Below are positions 38,778-48,548 of a stretch of DNA of 64,000 nt, piece by piece. Every line of letters starts with the position of its first letter. The first letter of the stretch is position 1. The position numbers were made by a program, and so were the translations under genes. Location of the stretch: assembly GCF_030913655.1 (NCBI RefSeq), contig NZ_CP133189.1:2542001-2606000 (forward strand). Reading direction: 5' to 3'. The stretch comes from Clostridium sp. MB40-C1. Its GTDB lineage: Bacteria > Bacillota > Clostridia > Clostridiales > Clostridiaceae. Under the pieces are notes generated by a model. It was not told the DNA's origin. It did no database searches and saw only the letters and a program-made list of their open reading frames with translations.

Positions 38778-40166
38778 CTATTGTTTATTTTTCAAGTATT
38801 CATCAATTGATTTTGCAGCTTTTTTACCAGCTTCCATAGCAAGTATTACAGTAGCTGCTCCTGTAACAGCATCTCCCCCTGCATAAACTGCATCTTTAGA
38901 TGTCTTACCTGTGTCTTCTTCAGCTACAATACACTTCCACTTATTAATATCCAATCCTTCAGTTGTAGATGGTATTAAAGGGTTTGGTGAAGTGCCTAAT
39001 GACATTATAACAGTATCAACATCCATAACGAATTCAGAGCCTTCTTTAACTTTTGGTCTTCTACGTCCAGACTCATCAGGTTCTCCAAGTTCCATTCTTA
39101 CACATTTCATTCCTTTAACCCAGCCATTCTCATCCGCTATAATTTCTACTGGATTAGTTAGCAAGTCAAAAATAATACCTTCTTCTTTAGCATGATGTAC
39201 TTCTTCTAGCCTTGCAGGAAGTTCTTCCTCAGATCTTCTATAAACTATATGGGTTTCTGATCCAAGTCTTAACGCTGTTCTAGCTGCATCCATAGCAACA
39301 TTTCCACCGCCTACTACAGCAACTTTTTTACCTATCTTTACCGGAGTTGCGTAATCTTCTTTATATGCTTTCATTAAGTTAACCCTAGTTAAAAATTCAT
39401 TTGCAGAAAATACTCCATTAGAGTTTTCTCCAGGTATACCCATGAATTTTGGAAGCCCAGCTCCTGAACCTATAAATATAGCCTCAAACCCTTCCTCTTC
39501 CATTAGTTTATCTACATTAGCAGTTCTACCAACTACAACATTTGTTTCTATTTTAACCCCTAAGCTTTTTATATTTTCAATTTCTGATTTAACTACTGTT
39601 TCCTTCGGAAGTCTAAACTCAGGAATTCCATAAACCAATACTCCTCCTGTTTCATGAAGAGCTTCAAAAATAGTTACATCATATCCTTTTTTAGCTAAAT
39701 CTCCTGCACAAGCAAGACCTGCAGGACCACTTCCTATTACTGCAACTTTTTTATTCTTTTTAATATCTGTCTCAGAAAGATCTATACTGTTTTCTCTTGA
39801 CCAATCTCCTATAAATCTTTCTAGTTTTCCTATAGAAACAGCCTCTCCTTTTATTCCAAGAACACATTTTCCTTCACATTGAGTTTCTTGTGGGCACACT
39901 CTTCCACAAACCGCCGGTAGTGAGCTATATTTTGCTATAACTTTAGCTGCTTTTTCAAATTCTCTTTCCTTTATATGCTGTATAAAAGTTGGTATATCTA
40001 TTGAGACAGGACATCCCTTTACACACAAAGGATTTTTACAATTAAGACATCTATTAGCCTCTGCTACAGCTTCTTCTTCATTATATCCTAAACATACCTC
40101 ATCAAAATTTTTAACTCTTTCTTTAGGATCTTGTTCTCTTACTGGTAATTTCTTCATTTTGTCCAT
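38778..40166 (-). CDS. nfnB: NfnB / glutamate synthase small-subunit-like oxidoreductase
   Basis: 462 residues. N-terminal 4Fe-4S cluster domain (CLNCKNPLCVKGCPVSIDIP, then CGRVCPQETQCEGKCVLG) followed by two dinucleotide domains: FAD site VIGSGPAGLACAGDLAK and NADPH site VVGGGNVAMDAARTALR. With the adjacent FNR-like gene this is the layout of the electron-bifurcating NADH-dependent ferredoxin:NADP+ oxidoreductase. The ATG shares one base with the stop of the upstream gene, and GGAGGTG lies in that gene, so translation is coupled. A glutamate synthase small subunit is the alternative but no large subunit is present. Confidence 0.88.
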   Translation of the reverse strand: MDKMKKLPVREQDPKERVKNFDEVCLGYNEEEAVAEANRCLNCKNPLCVKGCPVSIDIPTFIQHIKEREFEKAAKVIAKYSSLPAVCGRVCPQETQCEGKCVLGIKGEAVSIGKLERFIGDWSRENSIDLSETDIKKNKKVAVIGSGPAGLACAGDLAKKGYDVTIFEALHETGGVLVYGIPEFRLPKETVVKSEIENIKSLGVKIETNVVVGRTANVDKLMEEEGFEAIFIGSGAGLPKFMGIPGENSNGVFSANEFLTRVNLMKAYKEDYATPVKIGKKVAVVGGGNVAMDAARTALRLGSETHIVYRRSEEELPARLEEVHHAKEEGIIFDLLTNPVEIIADENGWVKGMKCVRMELGEPDESGRRRPKVKEGSEFVMDVDTVIMSLGTSPNPLIPSTTEGLDINKWKCIVAEEDTGKTSKDAVYAGGDAVTGAATVILAMEAGKKAAKSIDEYLKNKQ

Positions 40167-41068
40167 TATTCTTCACCTCCACAACATCCGCAACCTTTAT
40201 GATCATGATGATGATTATTATGCTTTTCTTCTTCTTTAAGTTTTGCTCTTCCCTCTTCACTCTTATACATAGCCTGTCTTCTCATAGCTTCATCAAAATC
40301 TATTAAATGTCCATCGAATTCCGGACCATCAACACAAGCAAATTTAGTTTCATTTCCTACTGTTACTCTGCATGCACCACACATACCAGTACCATCAACC
40401 ATTAAAGGATTCATACTCACTATTGTTTTTATTCCATAAGGTTTTGTAGTTAAACATACAAATTTCATCATTATTATAGGACCAATTGCTACTACGTAAT
40501 CATATTTTTTCCCTTTATTATCAACTAAGTCCTTAAATTTATCTGTTACTAATCCTTTAAATTCATACGAACCATCATCTGTAGTTATATAAACATTATC
40601 GGCTACATTCTTCATCTCATCTTCTAATATCAACATCTCTTTATTTCTTGATCCCATAATAACGTCAGCCTTCATACCATTTTCACAAAACCACTTAACT
40701 TGAGGATATACAGGTGCTGCACCTACTCCTCCAGATATAAACAATACTTTTTTATCTTTTAATTCTTCCTTTTTCTCCATTAAAAACTCAGAAGGTTTTC
40801 CTAGCGGTCCTACAAAATCTTCAAAATATTGTCCTTCTTCATACTTCGCCATATCTATAGTTGAAGAACCAACCGCTTGAAATACTATAGTGACTGTACC
40901 TTTCTTTTTATCATAATCACATATTGTAAGAGGAACCCTTTCTCCTTTTTTATTAATCTTTACAATTACAAATTGCCCTGGATTAGCCGCCTTTGCAACT
41001 CTAGGAGCTTCTATATCCATAAGGTATATATTTGGCGCTAAAACTTCTTTTTTAACAATTTTAAACAT
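40166..41068 (-). CDS. nfnA: NfnA / FAD-NAD ferredoxin reductase-like subunit
   Basis: About 300 residues. The FAD domain has VPLTICDYD, the NAD(P) domain SGGVGAAPVYPQVKW, and the C-terminal 2Fe-2S site carries Cys residues in GTGMCGACRVTVGNETKFAC. The tail is His/Gly/Cys rich (HNNHHHDHKGCGCCGGEE), an unusual metal-binding-like end. The start is ATG 41068 with GGGGTG 5 bp upstream; the upstream in-frame ATG 41086 has no RBS. First gene of the two-gene unit with nfnB. Together they balance NADH, NADPH and ferredoxin. Confidence 0.88.
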   Translation of the reverse strand: MFKIVKKEVLAPNIYLMDIEAPRVAKAANPGQFVIVKINKKGERVPLTICDYDKKKGTVTIVFQAVGSSTIDMAKYEEGQYFEDFVGPLGKPSEFLMEKKEELKDKKVLFISGGVGAAPVYPQVKWFCENGMKADVIMGSRNKEMLILEDEMKNVADNVYITTDDGSYEFKGLVTDKFKDLVDNKGKKYDYVVAIGPIIMMKFVCLTTKPYGIKTIVSMNPLMVDGTGMCGACRVTVGNETKFACVDGPEFDGHLIDFDEAMRRQAMYKSEEGRAKLKEEEKHNNHHHDHKGCGCCGGEE

Positions 41069-41216
41069 ACTTACACCCCATATCATTCTATAAAATTTTG
41101 AATATATTATTGATAATTATTCATTTAACCTTTATTTCGTTATTTACTATTATAATTAATAAAAGTTTTCTCGTAAAGATAGCTTTTGTAAAAACAACTT
41201 TTTCCATACAACATAT

Positions 41217-41258
41217 AAAAATAGGAATCTGAGTAACTTTACCAGATTCCTATTTCCA
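41217..41258. terminator. Terminator after the GntP permease
   Basis: Arms AAATAGGAATCTG and CAGATTCCTATTT with a loop of about 11 nt. It lies between the GntP stop and the nfn promoter region. Confidence 0.7.
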
Positions 41259-41361
41259 TAAATTTTATAATATTCAATCTATACTTAATATTCTATATAT
41301 TAAATATAAGATATATATTCTAAATATTTTTTATATTAAATACTTATTATACACTTTTGTT

Positions 41362-42747
41362 CTAAACTATACCTATGCTTGCGCATATTAATACAATAAC
41401 AAGAGTACATATAGGAATTACAACAGATACCATTCCGATATCGCTATATGATTCTTTGTGTGACATTTGACAAATTCCAAGTAATGTTATAACAGCTCCA
41501 TTATGTGGTAATGAGTCAAATCCACCACATGCTATTGTTGCAATTCTATGAAGAACTTGTGGACTTATACCTGCCGCTTGAGCCATTTGAATATATTGAT
41601 CTCCCATTAATGATAATGCTATAGCCATACCACCTGATGCAGAACCTGTTATACCTGCCAATACGTTAACTGATATTGCTTCTGCAATTAAAGGATTACT
41701 TGATATTCCAAGCATAGCATTTTGTATAATAGCAAATGCTGCTAAAGATTTTATAACATTTCCATATCCAACTTCTGATGAAGTATTTATAATTGCCAAT
41801 AATGAACCTATAGCTCCTTGGTTACAACTCTTTTTAACATCTTGTAATCTTTTTAAATTAGATACTATAGCAAATATAATTGCGATTAATAATGCTAATA
41901 TTAAACTCCACATACCTGAAACATTTGATAGCTTAGTTTTATACTCAGCCAGATAACTTGAATCATAAGAAGCTGATCCAAAATAATATTTTGAAAATAC
42001 AAAATTTAAAACAAGTACTAATATTATTGGAATAATTGATATTATAAAAGATGGTAATTTAGATACATCCATATCTGAAACATTTTCATCTGGGTGTTCT
42101 CCATAGCCTTCTCCTGCTTTTTTAGCTTTGTTAGCTCTTTTAGTTAACCAAAACATTGAAGCTGTTAACATTATAACTGATGCTATCAATCCTAATACTG
42201 GAGCAGCATAAGCATTTGTTCCGAAGTATGGCATTGGGATAGCGTTTTGTATCTGTGGTGAACCTGGTAATGCTGTCATTGTAAAACCAAAAGAACCTAC
42301 AGCAATAGTACCTGGAATTAATCTCTTTGGTATATCTGCTTCTTTAAATAATGATACTGCTATAGGATATATAGCAAAAGCAACAACGAACATTGAAACT
42401 CCACCATAAGTTAGAACTGAGCAAGATATAGCAACAGCTAACATAGCTTTGTCTTTACCTAGTTTTTGTGCAATAGTATGAGCAATAGATTTAGCACAAC
42501 CTGTGTCATCCATTATCTTACCAAAAATAGCTCCCAACATAAATACAGGGAAATATTGCTGTGCATATCCAGCAAAAGCTTTCATAAATACTTCTGTGTA
42601 AGTAGCCATTATGTGTGCATCTGCACCTGCTCCCATAAATGCTGCAAATAATGCTAAAATAGGCGCTAATACAAGTACTGTTATTCCTCTGTACGCTAAA
42701 TACATAAGTAATATTAAAGAGATTACTATTCCTATAACTCCTAACAT
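41362..42747 (-). CDS. GntP-family permease
   Basis: 461 residues, about 11-12 membrane segments. The family patches are GGVSMFVVAFAIYPIAVSLF and IACGGFDSLPHNGAVITLL. Members transport gluconate-type or short hydroxy-carboxylates by proton symport. Its position next to a CoA-transferase gene on the same strand suggests a carboxylate used in CoA exchange, such as a short-chain fatty or hydroxy acid, but the substrate is inferred. RBS GGGGGAG precedes the ATG. Confidence 0.85.
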   Translation of the reverse strand: MLGVIGIVISLILLMYLAYRGITVLVLAPILALFAAFMGAGADAHIMATYTEVFMKAFAGYAQQYFPVFMLGAIFGKIMDDTGCAKSIAHTIAQKLGKDKAMLAVAISCSVLTYGGVSMFVVAFAIYPIAVSLFKEADIPKRLIPGTIAVGSFGFTMTALPGSPQIQNAIPMPYFGTNAYAAPVLGLIASVIMLTASMFWLTKRANKAKKAGEGYGEHPDENVSDMDVSKLPSFIISIIPIILVLVLNFVFSKYYFGSASYDSSYLAEYKTKLSNVSGMWSLILALLIAIIFAIVSNLKRLQDVKKSCNQGAIGSLLAIINTSSEVGYGNVIKSLAAFAIIQNAMLGISSNPLIAEAISVNVLAGITGSASGGMAIALSLMGDQYIQMAQAAGISPQVLHRIATIACGGFDSLPHNGAVITLLGICQMSHKESYSDIGMVSVVIPICTLVIVLICASIGIV

Positions 42748-42784
42748 TGTTAACTCCCCCTTCTACACTTTTGTTTTTTTATCT

Positions 42785-42824
42785 TATCATTCTATAGAAA
42801 ACTTTAACTTTCTATAGAATGATA
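42785..42824. repeat. Perfect 16-bp inverted repeat
   Basis: Arms TATCATTCTATAGAAA and TTTCTATAGAATGATA with loop ACTTTAAC, between the CoA-transferase stop and the permease start. A terminator or mRNA processing hairpin is possible; there is no clear U run on the minus strand. TTTGTAAGTT-like direct repeats follow (42846-42880). Confidence 0.6.
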
Positions 42825-42967
42825 GTTTTGACCTTAGATTTTTTATTTGTAAGTTTTATTTGTAAGTTGTAAGTTTATTTGTTTATTAATTTGACAAAAT
42901 TTATTGTGCTTTTCATTTTTTTATTTTTTATATTTTAATAAGTTTGTTTGTATATTGTATTAAATAA

Positions 42968-44515
42968 TTATTCAAGACCCATTAATTCTTCTTTAAATAT
43001 TCTTTCATCCATCAGTTTAAGATTTTGTGAAACTATTGGTTTGAAATCCATTCTTGCTAATATATCTTTTTCTAAATCAAGACCTGGTGCTATTTCTGTA
43101 AGCACTAATCCTTCTTTTTTCAATTCAAATACTGCTCTTTCTGTAATGTATAATACTGGTTGTCCAACTTCTTGAGCATACTCAGCACTAAATGTAATTT
43201 GTTCTACATCCTTTATGAACTTATTAACTTTTCCTTCTTGGTTTATGTGTAACTGTCCATCACCAGTAGATACTCTTAATCCACCTGCAGTAAATGTTCC
43301 ACAATATATAACTTTCTTAGCATTTTGAGTTATATTAATAAATCCACCACAACCTGCTATCTTAGGACCAAATTTACTAACATTTATGTTACCTTTTTCA
43401 TCACATTGAGCTAAACCTAAGAAAGCAACATCTAATCCGCCTCCATCATAGAAGTCAAATTGATATGGTTGATCTAATATAGCTTCTGCATTTGTTGATG
43501 CTCCAAAGTTACCTCCACCTGCTGGAACTCCTCCAATTGGACCCGCTTCAACAGTTAATGTCATTGTATCTCCTATTCCTTCTTCATTAGCTACTGCTGC
43601 AACTCCTTCTGGAACACCTATTCCTAAGTTTACAATAGCATCTTTAGGAAGTTCCATTGCCGCTCTTCTAGCTATAATTTTTCTTTCATTTAATGACATC
43701 TTTTCAACTGAACTCAATGGAATTCTAGTTTTTCCACAGAAAGATGAATTATATTTTTCAGAAAAAGTTTGTGAAGCATCTGGATCTACTACAATAGCAT
43801 CTACATATATTCCTGGAATTTTAACTAATTTAGGATCCAAACTTCCATTTTCGACTATTTTCTTTACTTGTACTATAACCTTACCACCTGAATTTTTAGC
43901 AGCTTGAGCCATTGAAAGAACTTCTAATGTAGCTGCTTCTTCTTCCATAGTTACATTCCCTTTTTCATCTGCATATGTACCACGAACTAAAGCAACATTT
44001 AATGGTCTCGCTTTGTATAATAAACGTTCATATCCTTCAATATTTATAAGTTTAACTATATCTTCATCTTGTTTTGCAAGATCATTTATTTTTCCCCCAT
44101 CAAGTCTAGGGTCTACAAAAGTCTTCAATCCTACATGAGTGATGGTTCCTATTTTTCCAGCAGCAATATCTCTGAATAATTGAGAAATTGTTCCTTGTGG
44201 AAGGTTATAAGCTGCTAGTTTGTTTTCCAATGCTAACTTTTGAAGTTTAGGTGCAAGGTTCCAGTGTCCACCTATAACTTTTGTAACTAAACCTTCATGT
44301 CCTAGACGATTTAGTCCCTTATCTTTTCCATCTCCTTGTCCTGCAGCATACATAAGTGTTAATTTTTTAGGTGTTCCTTCTTCTAAAAATCTTTTTTCAA
44401 CTCCAGCAATAACTGTGTCTGGATGACCTATGCCTAAAAATCCACCTGTAGCTATTGTGTCTCCATCTTTAATTAATGTAACTGCTTCTTCAACAGTTTT
44501 TACTTTTGTAGCCAT
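42968..44515 (-). CDS. Acyl-CoA:carboxylate CoA-transferase (fused subunits)
   Basis: 515 residues with alpha-like and beta-like CoA-transferase halves fused (the junction is near residue 270). The active Glu is most likely Glu-323 of [14 protein letters not shown], which forms the enzyme-CoA thioester. The fold resembles the acetate / propionate CoA-transferase (YdiF/Pct) class. It would swap CoA between short-chain acids. RBS GAGGAGG precedes the ATG. A sigma-54 promoter lies upstream, with a sigma-54 activator gene as the adjacent upstream neighbour. Confidence 0.9.
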   Translation of the reverse strand: MATKVKTVEEAVTLIKDGDTIATGGFLGIGHPDTVIAGVEKRFLEEGTPKKLTLMYAAGQGDGKDKGLNRLGHEGLVTKVIGGHWNLAPKLQKLALENKLAAYNLPQGTISQLFRDIAAGKIGTITHVGLKTFVDPRLDGGKINDLAKQDEDIVKLINIEGYERLLYKARPLNVALVRGTYADEKGNVTMEEEAATLEVLSMAQAAKNSGGKVIVQVKKIVENGSLDPKLVKIPGIYVDAIVVDPDASQTFSEKYNSSFCGKTRIPLSSVEKMSLNERKIIARRAAMELPKDAIVNLGIGVPEGVAAVANEEGIGDTMTLTVEAGPIGGVPAGGGNFGASTNAEAILDQPYQFDFYDGGGLDVAFLGLAQCDEKGNINVSKFGPKIAGCGGFINITQNAKKVIYCGTFTAGGLRVSTGDGQLHINQEGKVNKFIKDVEQITFSAEYAQEVGQPVLYITERAVFELKKEGLVLTEIAPGLDLEKDILARMDFKPIVSQNLKLMDERIFKEELMGLE

Positions 44516-44575
44516 ATAAAATTCCTCCTCTATATAATTGTGAAATTTTTATCCATGATTACGTTTATTTATATA

Positions 44576-44592
44576 AGCAATATTTATGCCAA
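44576..44592 (-). promoter_or_regulatory. Sigma-54 (-24/-12) promoter of the CoA-transferase
   Basis: Minus strand TTGGCATAAATATTGCT: GG at -24 and GC at -12 separated by 10 bp, very near the TTGGCAC-N5-TTGCW consensus. It lies about 60 bp upstream of the CoA-transferase ATG, next to a gene for a sigma-54 activator. Confidence 0.85.
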
Positions 44593-44623
44593 AATAACAC
44601 AGTATACGTAAGCACCAGTGTTA
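44593..44623. promoter_or_regulatory. Inverted repeat, possible activator site
   Basis: TAACAC and GTGTTA with about 17 bp between, immediately upstream of the -24/-12 promoter. It could be the site of the sigma-54 activator. The activator position relative to the promoter is short, so looping may be needed. Confidence 0.45.
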
Positions 44624-44689
44624 TAGCTGTATTCCACTTATATCTTACCTATAACATACTCTTGTTTGATATTTATTTAACTATATATG

Positions 44690-44723
44690 CAGAAAGTGTC
44701 TTGTTTTTAAGACACTTTCTGTG
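44690..44723. terminator. Hairpin upstream of the sigma-54 promoter
   Basis: Arms AGAAAGTGTC and GACACTTTCT around TTGTTTTTAA. No clear U run on the minus strand. It could end the activator gene together with the hairpin at 44733-44802. Confidence 0.55.
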
Positions 44724-44732
44724 TACACAACA

Positions 44733-44802
44733 AAATAATGTAGTAAATTCCATACACTCATTGATTTTAAATCAATATGTGTATGAAAACTACTACATTA
44801 TA
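44733..44802 (-). terminator. Terminator of the sigma-54 activator gene
   Basis: Long stem with arms ATAATGTAGTA and TACTACATTAT and inner CATACAC / GTGTATG and TTGATTTTAAATCAA, just past the activator stop. On the minus strand TTATTTTG follows. Confidence 0.65.
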
Positions 44803-44819
44803 TATAAATTACCACAAGT

Positions 44820-46547
44820 TTATATTTCAATCCTATGTTTATTCATTTTTTCATAAAGAGTGCTCCTACTTATATTGAGGATTTTTGATGCCTTAGTTTT
44901 ATTACCATTACATATTATCAAAGCATTTACTATAGCATGTTTTTCAGCTTCATTTATAATATTATCTAAACTTTCAATTTTTTCATTATTAACAATCATT
45001 CCTGTTATATTTGAAGGCAAGTGCTCAGGTGAAATTTGTTCTTTATCCTCTACTATATTTATAGATCTTTCAAGCACATTTTCAAGTTGTCTTATATTTC
45101 CTTCCCACCTGTAATTTTTTAAAAATTCCATAGCTTTTATAGAAATACCATTAACTTTTTTATCTAGTTTATTGCATAATTTATTAATTAAAAAAACAAC
45201 TAGTGGAATAATATCTTCTTTTCTTTCTCTCAAAGGAGGTATATTTATTTCAACTACATTAAGTCTATAATATAGATCTCTTCTAAATTTTCCTTCTTGC
45301 ACCATAGCCTCTAGGTCTCTATTAGTTGCTGAAATAATTCTTATGTCTATCTTTTTTGTTGTATTTGAACCTATCCTCTCAACTTCTCTTTCTTGAATTA
45401 CTCTTAATAACTTAGCTTGCATGTGGATAGGCATATCTCCAATTTCGTCCAAAAAAATTGTTCCTTTATCCGCTAACTCGAACTTTCCTATTTTTCCTTC
45501 TGTTTTCGCTCCTGTAAAAGATCCTTTTTCATATCCAAAAAGTTCTGATTCTAAAAGTTCATTTGGAATAGCAGCACAATTAACCTTAATAAAGTTTTTA
45601 CTCGAACGCTTGCTTTCATTATGTATTGCATGAGCAAATAATTCCTTGCCTGTACCACTTTCTCCCTTAAGTAAAACGCTTGATTTTGTTCCTGCTGCTT
45701 TTTTAGCTAAGTATTTAGTTTTTTTGATAACATCACTATCTCCTACTATATTATCAAAAACATATATAGCCTCACTTATCTGTTTTTCCTCTTTATTTTG
45801 AAATTTCTCCTCTATCTTATTTATCTTATTATAAAACAGATTATAATTCCTAGTATCTCTAAATAATACGTTAGCTACAGCTCCTACAACTTGTCCATTT
45901 TTCACTATAGGTATACGGGTAGTTATTATATATTTATCATTTATTTTTTGAAGTTGGGTACTTTCCGGTTTTCCACTCTTAACTACTCTATGCATTCTTG
46001 TATTGTCTATAACTTCAGTTACATGCTTTCCTATAGCATCCTTCTGATTTACTCCTAGATATTCTGCGTAGGACTTGCTTATAATCGTAATTATGCCTTC
46101 CTTATTAACTGCTACAACTCCATCATAAGCTCTTTCTAAAATTGCTTCCATATCCTTTATATATTTGTTATTACTCTCAAGTTCTTTTTCAAGTTTATCA
46201 TAATTTAAATCTTCATAAATAAATATAATAGTACCTATATCTTTGTTTTTACAACTTATTGGTTGAATTCTTATTTGAACTTCCCTACCATTAATTTCTA
46301 CATGTTTTTCACATTTGTCAATTAAATATCCTTTACTAAAAACTTCCCCACTTCTAATTTCAGGATATATATTTAAAATTTTTCTTTTTAAATTTTCCTC
46401 AGAACCTTCCTTACAAATCTCCATAATCCTTTTATTTACCCTAATAATTTCACCCTTAAAATCTAAAACTATAATACCTTCCTTCACATTCTTTAAAACA
46501 ACATCAAATTTTTCAACAAAATCATTAATAGAACACCTTTCTCCCAT
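44820..46547 (-). CDS. PAS-domain sigma-54-dependent activator
   Basis: 575 residues. Two PAS-type sensor domains (about 10-115 and 120-235) precede the AAA+ domain (about 270-500): Walker A GESGTGKELF, the sigma-54-contacting loop GSFTGAKTEG (normally GAFTGA), Walker B GTIFLDEIGD, and the R-finger region. The C-terminal Fis-like helix-turn-helix is NKTKASKILNISRSTLYEKM. The start at ATG 46547 is chosen since the upstream extension crosses the etfA1 terminator at 46654-46692. It probably activates the CoA-transferase promoter. The PAS ligand is unknown. Confidence 0.9.
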   Translation of the reverse strand: MGERCSINDFVEKFDVVLKNVKEGIIVLDFKGEIIRVNKRIMEICKEGSEENLKRKILNIYPEIRSGEVFSKGYLIDKCEKHVEINGREVQIRIQPISCKNKDIGTIIFIYEDLNYDKLEKELESNNKYIKDMEAILERAYDGVVAVNKEGIITIISKSYAEYLGVNQKDAIGKHVTEVIDNTRMHRVVKSGKPESTQLQKINDKYIITTRIPIVKNGQVVGAVANVLFRDTRNYNLFYNKINKIEEKFQNKEEKQISEAIYVFDNIVGDSDVIKKTKYLAKKAAGTKSSVLLKGESGTGKELFAHAIHNESKRSSKNFIKVNCAAIPNELLESELFGYEKGSFTGAKTEGKIGKFELADKGTIFLDEIGDMPIHMQAKLLRVIQEREVERIGSNTTKKIDIRIISATNRDLEAMVQEGKFRRDLYYRLNVVEINIPPLRERKEDIIPLVVFLINKLCNKLDKKVNGISIKAMEFLKNYRWEGNIRQLENVLERSINIVEDKEQISPEHLPSNITGMIVNNEKIESLDNIINEAEKHAIVNALIICNGNKTKASKILNISRSTLYEKMNKHRIEI

Positions 46548-46653
46548 AGTATTTATAACGCTCACCCCTACATAAATAAAATATCTTACATATATTATTT
46601 TATCAATTTTAAAGTTATAAATCATTAACAATATGCAAATATATATATTTATT

Positions 46654-46692
46654 AAAAAATAAGAAGCCGCATAATAATACACGACTTCTTCA
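46654..46692 (-). terminator. Terminator of the acd1-etfB1-etfA1 operon
   Basis: Minus strand AAGAAGTCG / CGGCTTCTT hairpin followed by ATTTTTTAAT, right after the etfA1 stop. Its position rules out an earlier start for the downstream regulator. Confidence 0.85.
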
Positions 46693-46696
46693 AAGC

Positions 46697-47704
46697 TTAT
46701 TTATATGATTTAACTTGAGCTATTAATTCAGGAACTACTTTAGCTACATCGCCAACTATTCCTAAATCAGCAACTTTCATTATAGCTGCATCAGCATCTC
46801 TATTGATAGCGATTATATAATCACTATCTTGCATTCCAGCTAAGTGTTGGATTGCTCCAGATATTCCGCATGCAACATACACTTTAGGTCTTACTGTTTT
46901 ACCAGTTTGTCCAACTTGTAATGCATGATCTAACCAACCATTATCTATAGCTGCTCTTGATCCTGCTACAACTCCACCTAATTCGTGAGCAAGTTCTTCT
47001 AAAAGTTTGAAGTTTTCTTCATTTCCCATACCTCTTCCACCAGCTACTATTACTTCTGCTTCGCTGATGTCAGCTACTTCTTTAAGTTCTTTTACTGCTT
47101 CTAATACTTTTATTCTTAAATCTTCTTCTTTTAAGTTAGCTGCTACTTTTTCTATTTTAGCTGCATCTACTTTTGATTCATCTTTTGCTAATTTATCAAA
47201 TACACCTGGTCTTACTGTTGACATTTGTGGTCTGTTTTCTGTACACATGATTGTAGCCATTAAGTTTCCACCAAATGCTGGTCTTGTCATCATTAAATGA
47301 CCTGTTCCTTCTTCTACATCTAAAGCTGTACAGTCAGCTGTTAATCCTGTTGAAAGTCTTCCAGCTACTCTTGGACCTAAGTCTCTTCCTATGAATGATG
47401 CTCCTATGAATAGAACTTCTGGTTTCTTTTCATTTACTAAATCACAAATTACTCTTGTGTATGCATCAGTTGTATAGTGAGCTAATTTTTCATCTTCTGC
47501 ATATAAAACTTTATCTGCTCCATATGCTAATAAATCTTTAGCTACTGCTTCTATTTTATTTCCAAGTAAAACTGCAGTTAATTCAACGTTTAATTTATCT
47601 GCAATTTCTCTACCTTTTCCTAATAATTCTAAAGCTACTTTTTGTAATTCTCCATCTCTTTGTTCAGCAAAAACCCAAACGCCTTTGTAATCTGCTATAT
47701 TCAT
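46697..47704 (-). CDS. etfA: Electron transfer flavoprotein alpha subunit (copy 1)
   Basis: 335 residues. EtfA carries the FAD-binding C-terminal domain: VIVAGGRGMG, VVAGSRAAIDNGW, GQTGKTVRPKVYVACGISGAIQHLAGM. It passes electrons between acyl-CoA dehydrogenase and acceptors, and clostridial Etf takes part in NADH-ferredoxin bifurcation. It is nearly identical over long stretches to the second EtfA at 50.2 kb. Third gene of an acd-etfB-etfA operon with a 32-bp gap to etfB. Confidence 0.96.
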   Translation of the reverse strand: MNIADYKGVWVFAEQRDGELQKVALELLGKGREIADKLNVELTAVLLGNKIEAVAKDLLAYGADKVLYAEDEKLAHYTTDAYTRVICDLVNEKKPEVLFIGASFIGRDLGPRVAGRLSTGLTADCTALDVEEGTGHLMMTRPAFGGNLMATIMCTENRPQMSTVRPGVFDKLAKDESKVDAAKIEKVAANLKEEDLRIKVLEAVKELKEVADISEAEVIVAGGRGMGNEENFKLLEELAHELGGVVAGSRAAIDNGWLDHALQVGQTGKTVRPKVYVACGISGAIQHLAGMQDSDYIIAINRDADAAIMKVADLGIVGDVAKVVPELIAQVKSYK

Positions 47705-47736
47705 TCTATATCCCTCCTAGTTTATATCCTAGTTTA

Positions 47737-48516
47737 TTAAATGTAGTGTTTTTCTTTTAATTTTGAAGCTGCGAATACTGCTGCTTCTTTAGCTGATACG
47801 TTGATAATTTCACCTTTACCTTTTGCTTCTTTAGTCATTGATCTCTTAACTTTTGTAGGTGATCCTTTTAATCCTAAAAGTGCTTTATCTACATCTATAT
47901 CATCTGCACTCCATACTTTAACTTCTTTTTCGAATGTTGTGAAGATATTTTTCATGCTCATGTATCTTGGTTCATTTAATGAATCTATTGCAGTTAAAAG
48001 ACATGGCATTTTTACTTCTAACATTTCATATCCGTCTTCTAATGCTCTTCTTACTTTTAGAGAATCTCCTTCAACAGTAACGTCTTCTACATAAGTTACT
48101 TGTGGAAGTCCTAAATGTTCAGCTATTTCTGGTCCAACTTGTGCAGTATCTCCATCGATAGCTTGTCTTCCAGCGAAGATTACATCGTATTCTAATTTCT
48201 TTAATGCTCCTGCTAAAGCATGAGAAGTTGCTAATGTATCTGCTCCTGCAAATGCTCTATCAGATATTAATATAGCTTCATCTGCACCCATAGCTATTGC
48301 TTCTCTTAATGCAGCTTCTGCTTGTGGAGGTCCCATGCTTATTACTGTTACATGAGCGCCTTTTTCATCTTTTATTTTTAATGCTTCTTCTAAAGCGTTT
48401 TTATCATCTGGGTTGATGATTGATGGAACTCCTTCTCTTATAAGTGTTCCTGTAACTGGATCTATTTTAACTTCGTTTGTATCTGGAACTTGCTTTAAGC
48501 AAACAACTATTTTCAT
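47737..48516 (-). CDS. etfB: Electron transfer flavoprotein beta subunit (copy 1)
   Basis: 259 residues. Signature segments are KQVPDTNEVKIDP, VTVISMGPPQAEAALREAIAMG and VTYVEDVTVEGDSLKVRRALEDG. EtfB binds the bifurcating flavin in clostridial Etf. Against copy 2, the first ~190 residues are identical and only about six differ in the rest. RBS AAGGAGG region precedes the ATG. It follows acd1 by 32 bp. Confidence 0.97.
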   Translation of the reverse strand: MKIVVCLKQVPDTNEVKIDPVTGTLIREGVPSIINPDDKNALEEALKIKDEKGAHVTVISMGPPQAEAALREAIAMGADEAILISDRAFAGADTLATSHALAGALKKLEYDVIFAGRQAIDGDTAQVGPEIAEHLGLPQVTYVEDVTVEGDSLKVRRALEDGYEMLEVKMPCLLTAIDSLNEPRYMSMKNIFTTFEKEVKVWSADDIDVDKALLGLKGSPTKVKRSMTKEAKGKGEIINVSAKEAAVFAASKLKEKHYI

Positions 48517-48548
48517 TGTTTTATCCTCCTTATTATACCTTTATAAGA

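Noticed and set aside
44820-46682. Longer form of the sigma-54 activator with a hydrophobic N-terminus
   Set aside because: The extra codons cross the etfA1 terminator (46654-46692) and have no RBS, so the apparent membrane segment is an artefact.
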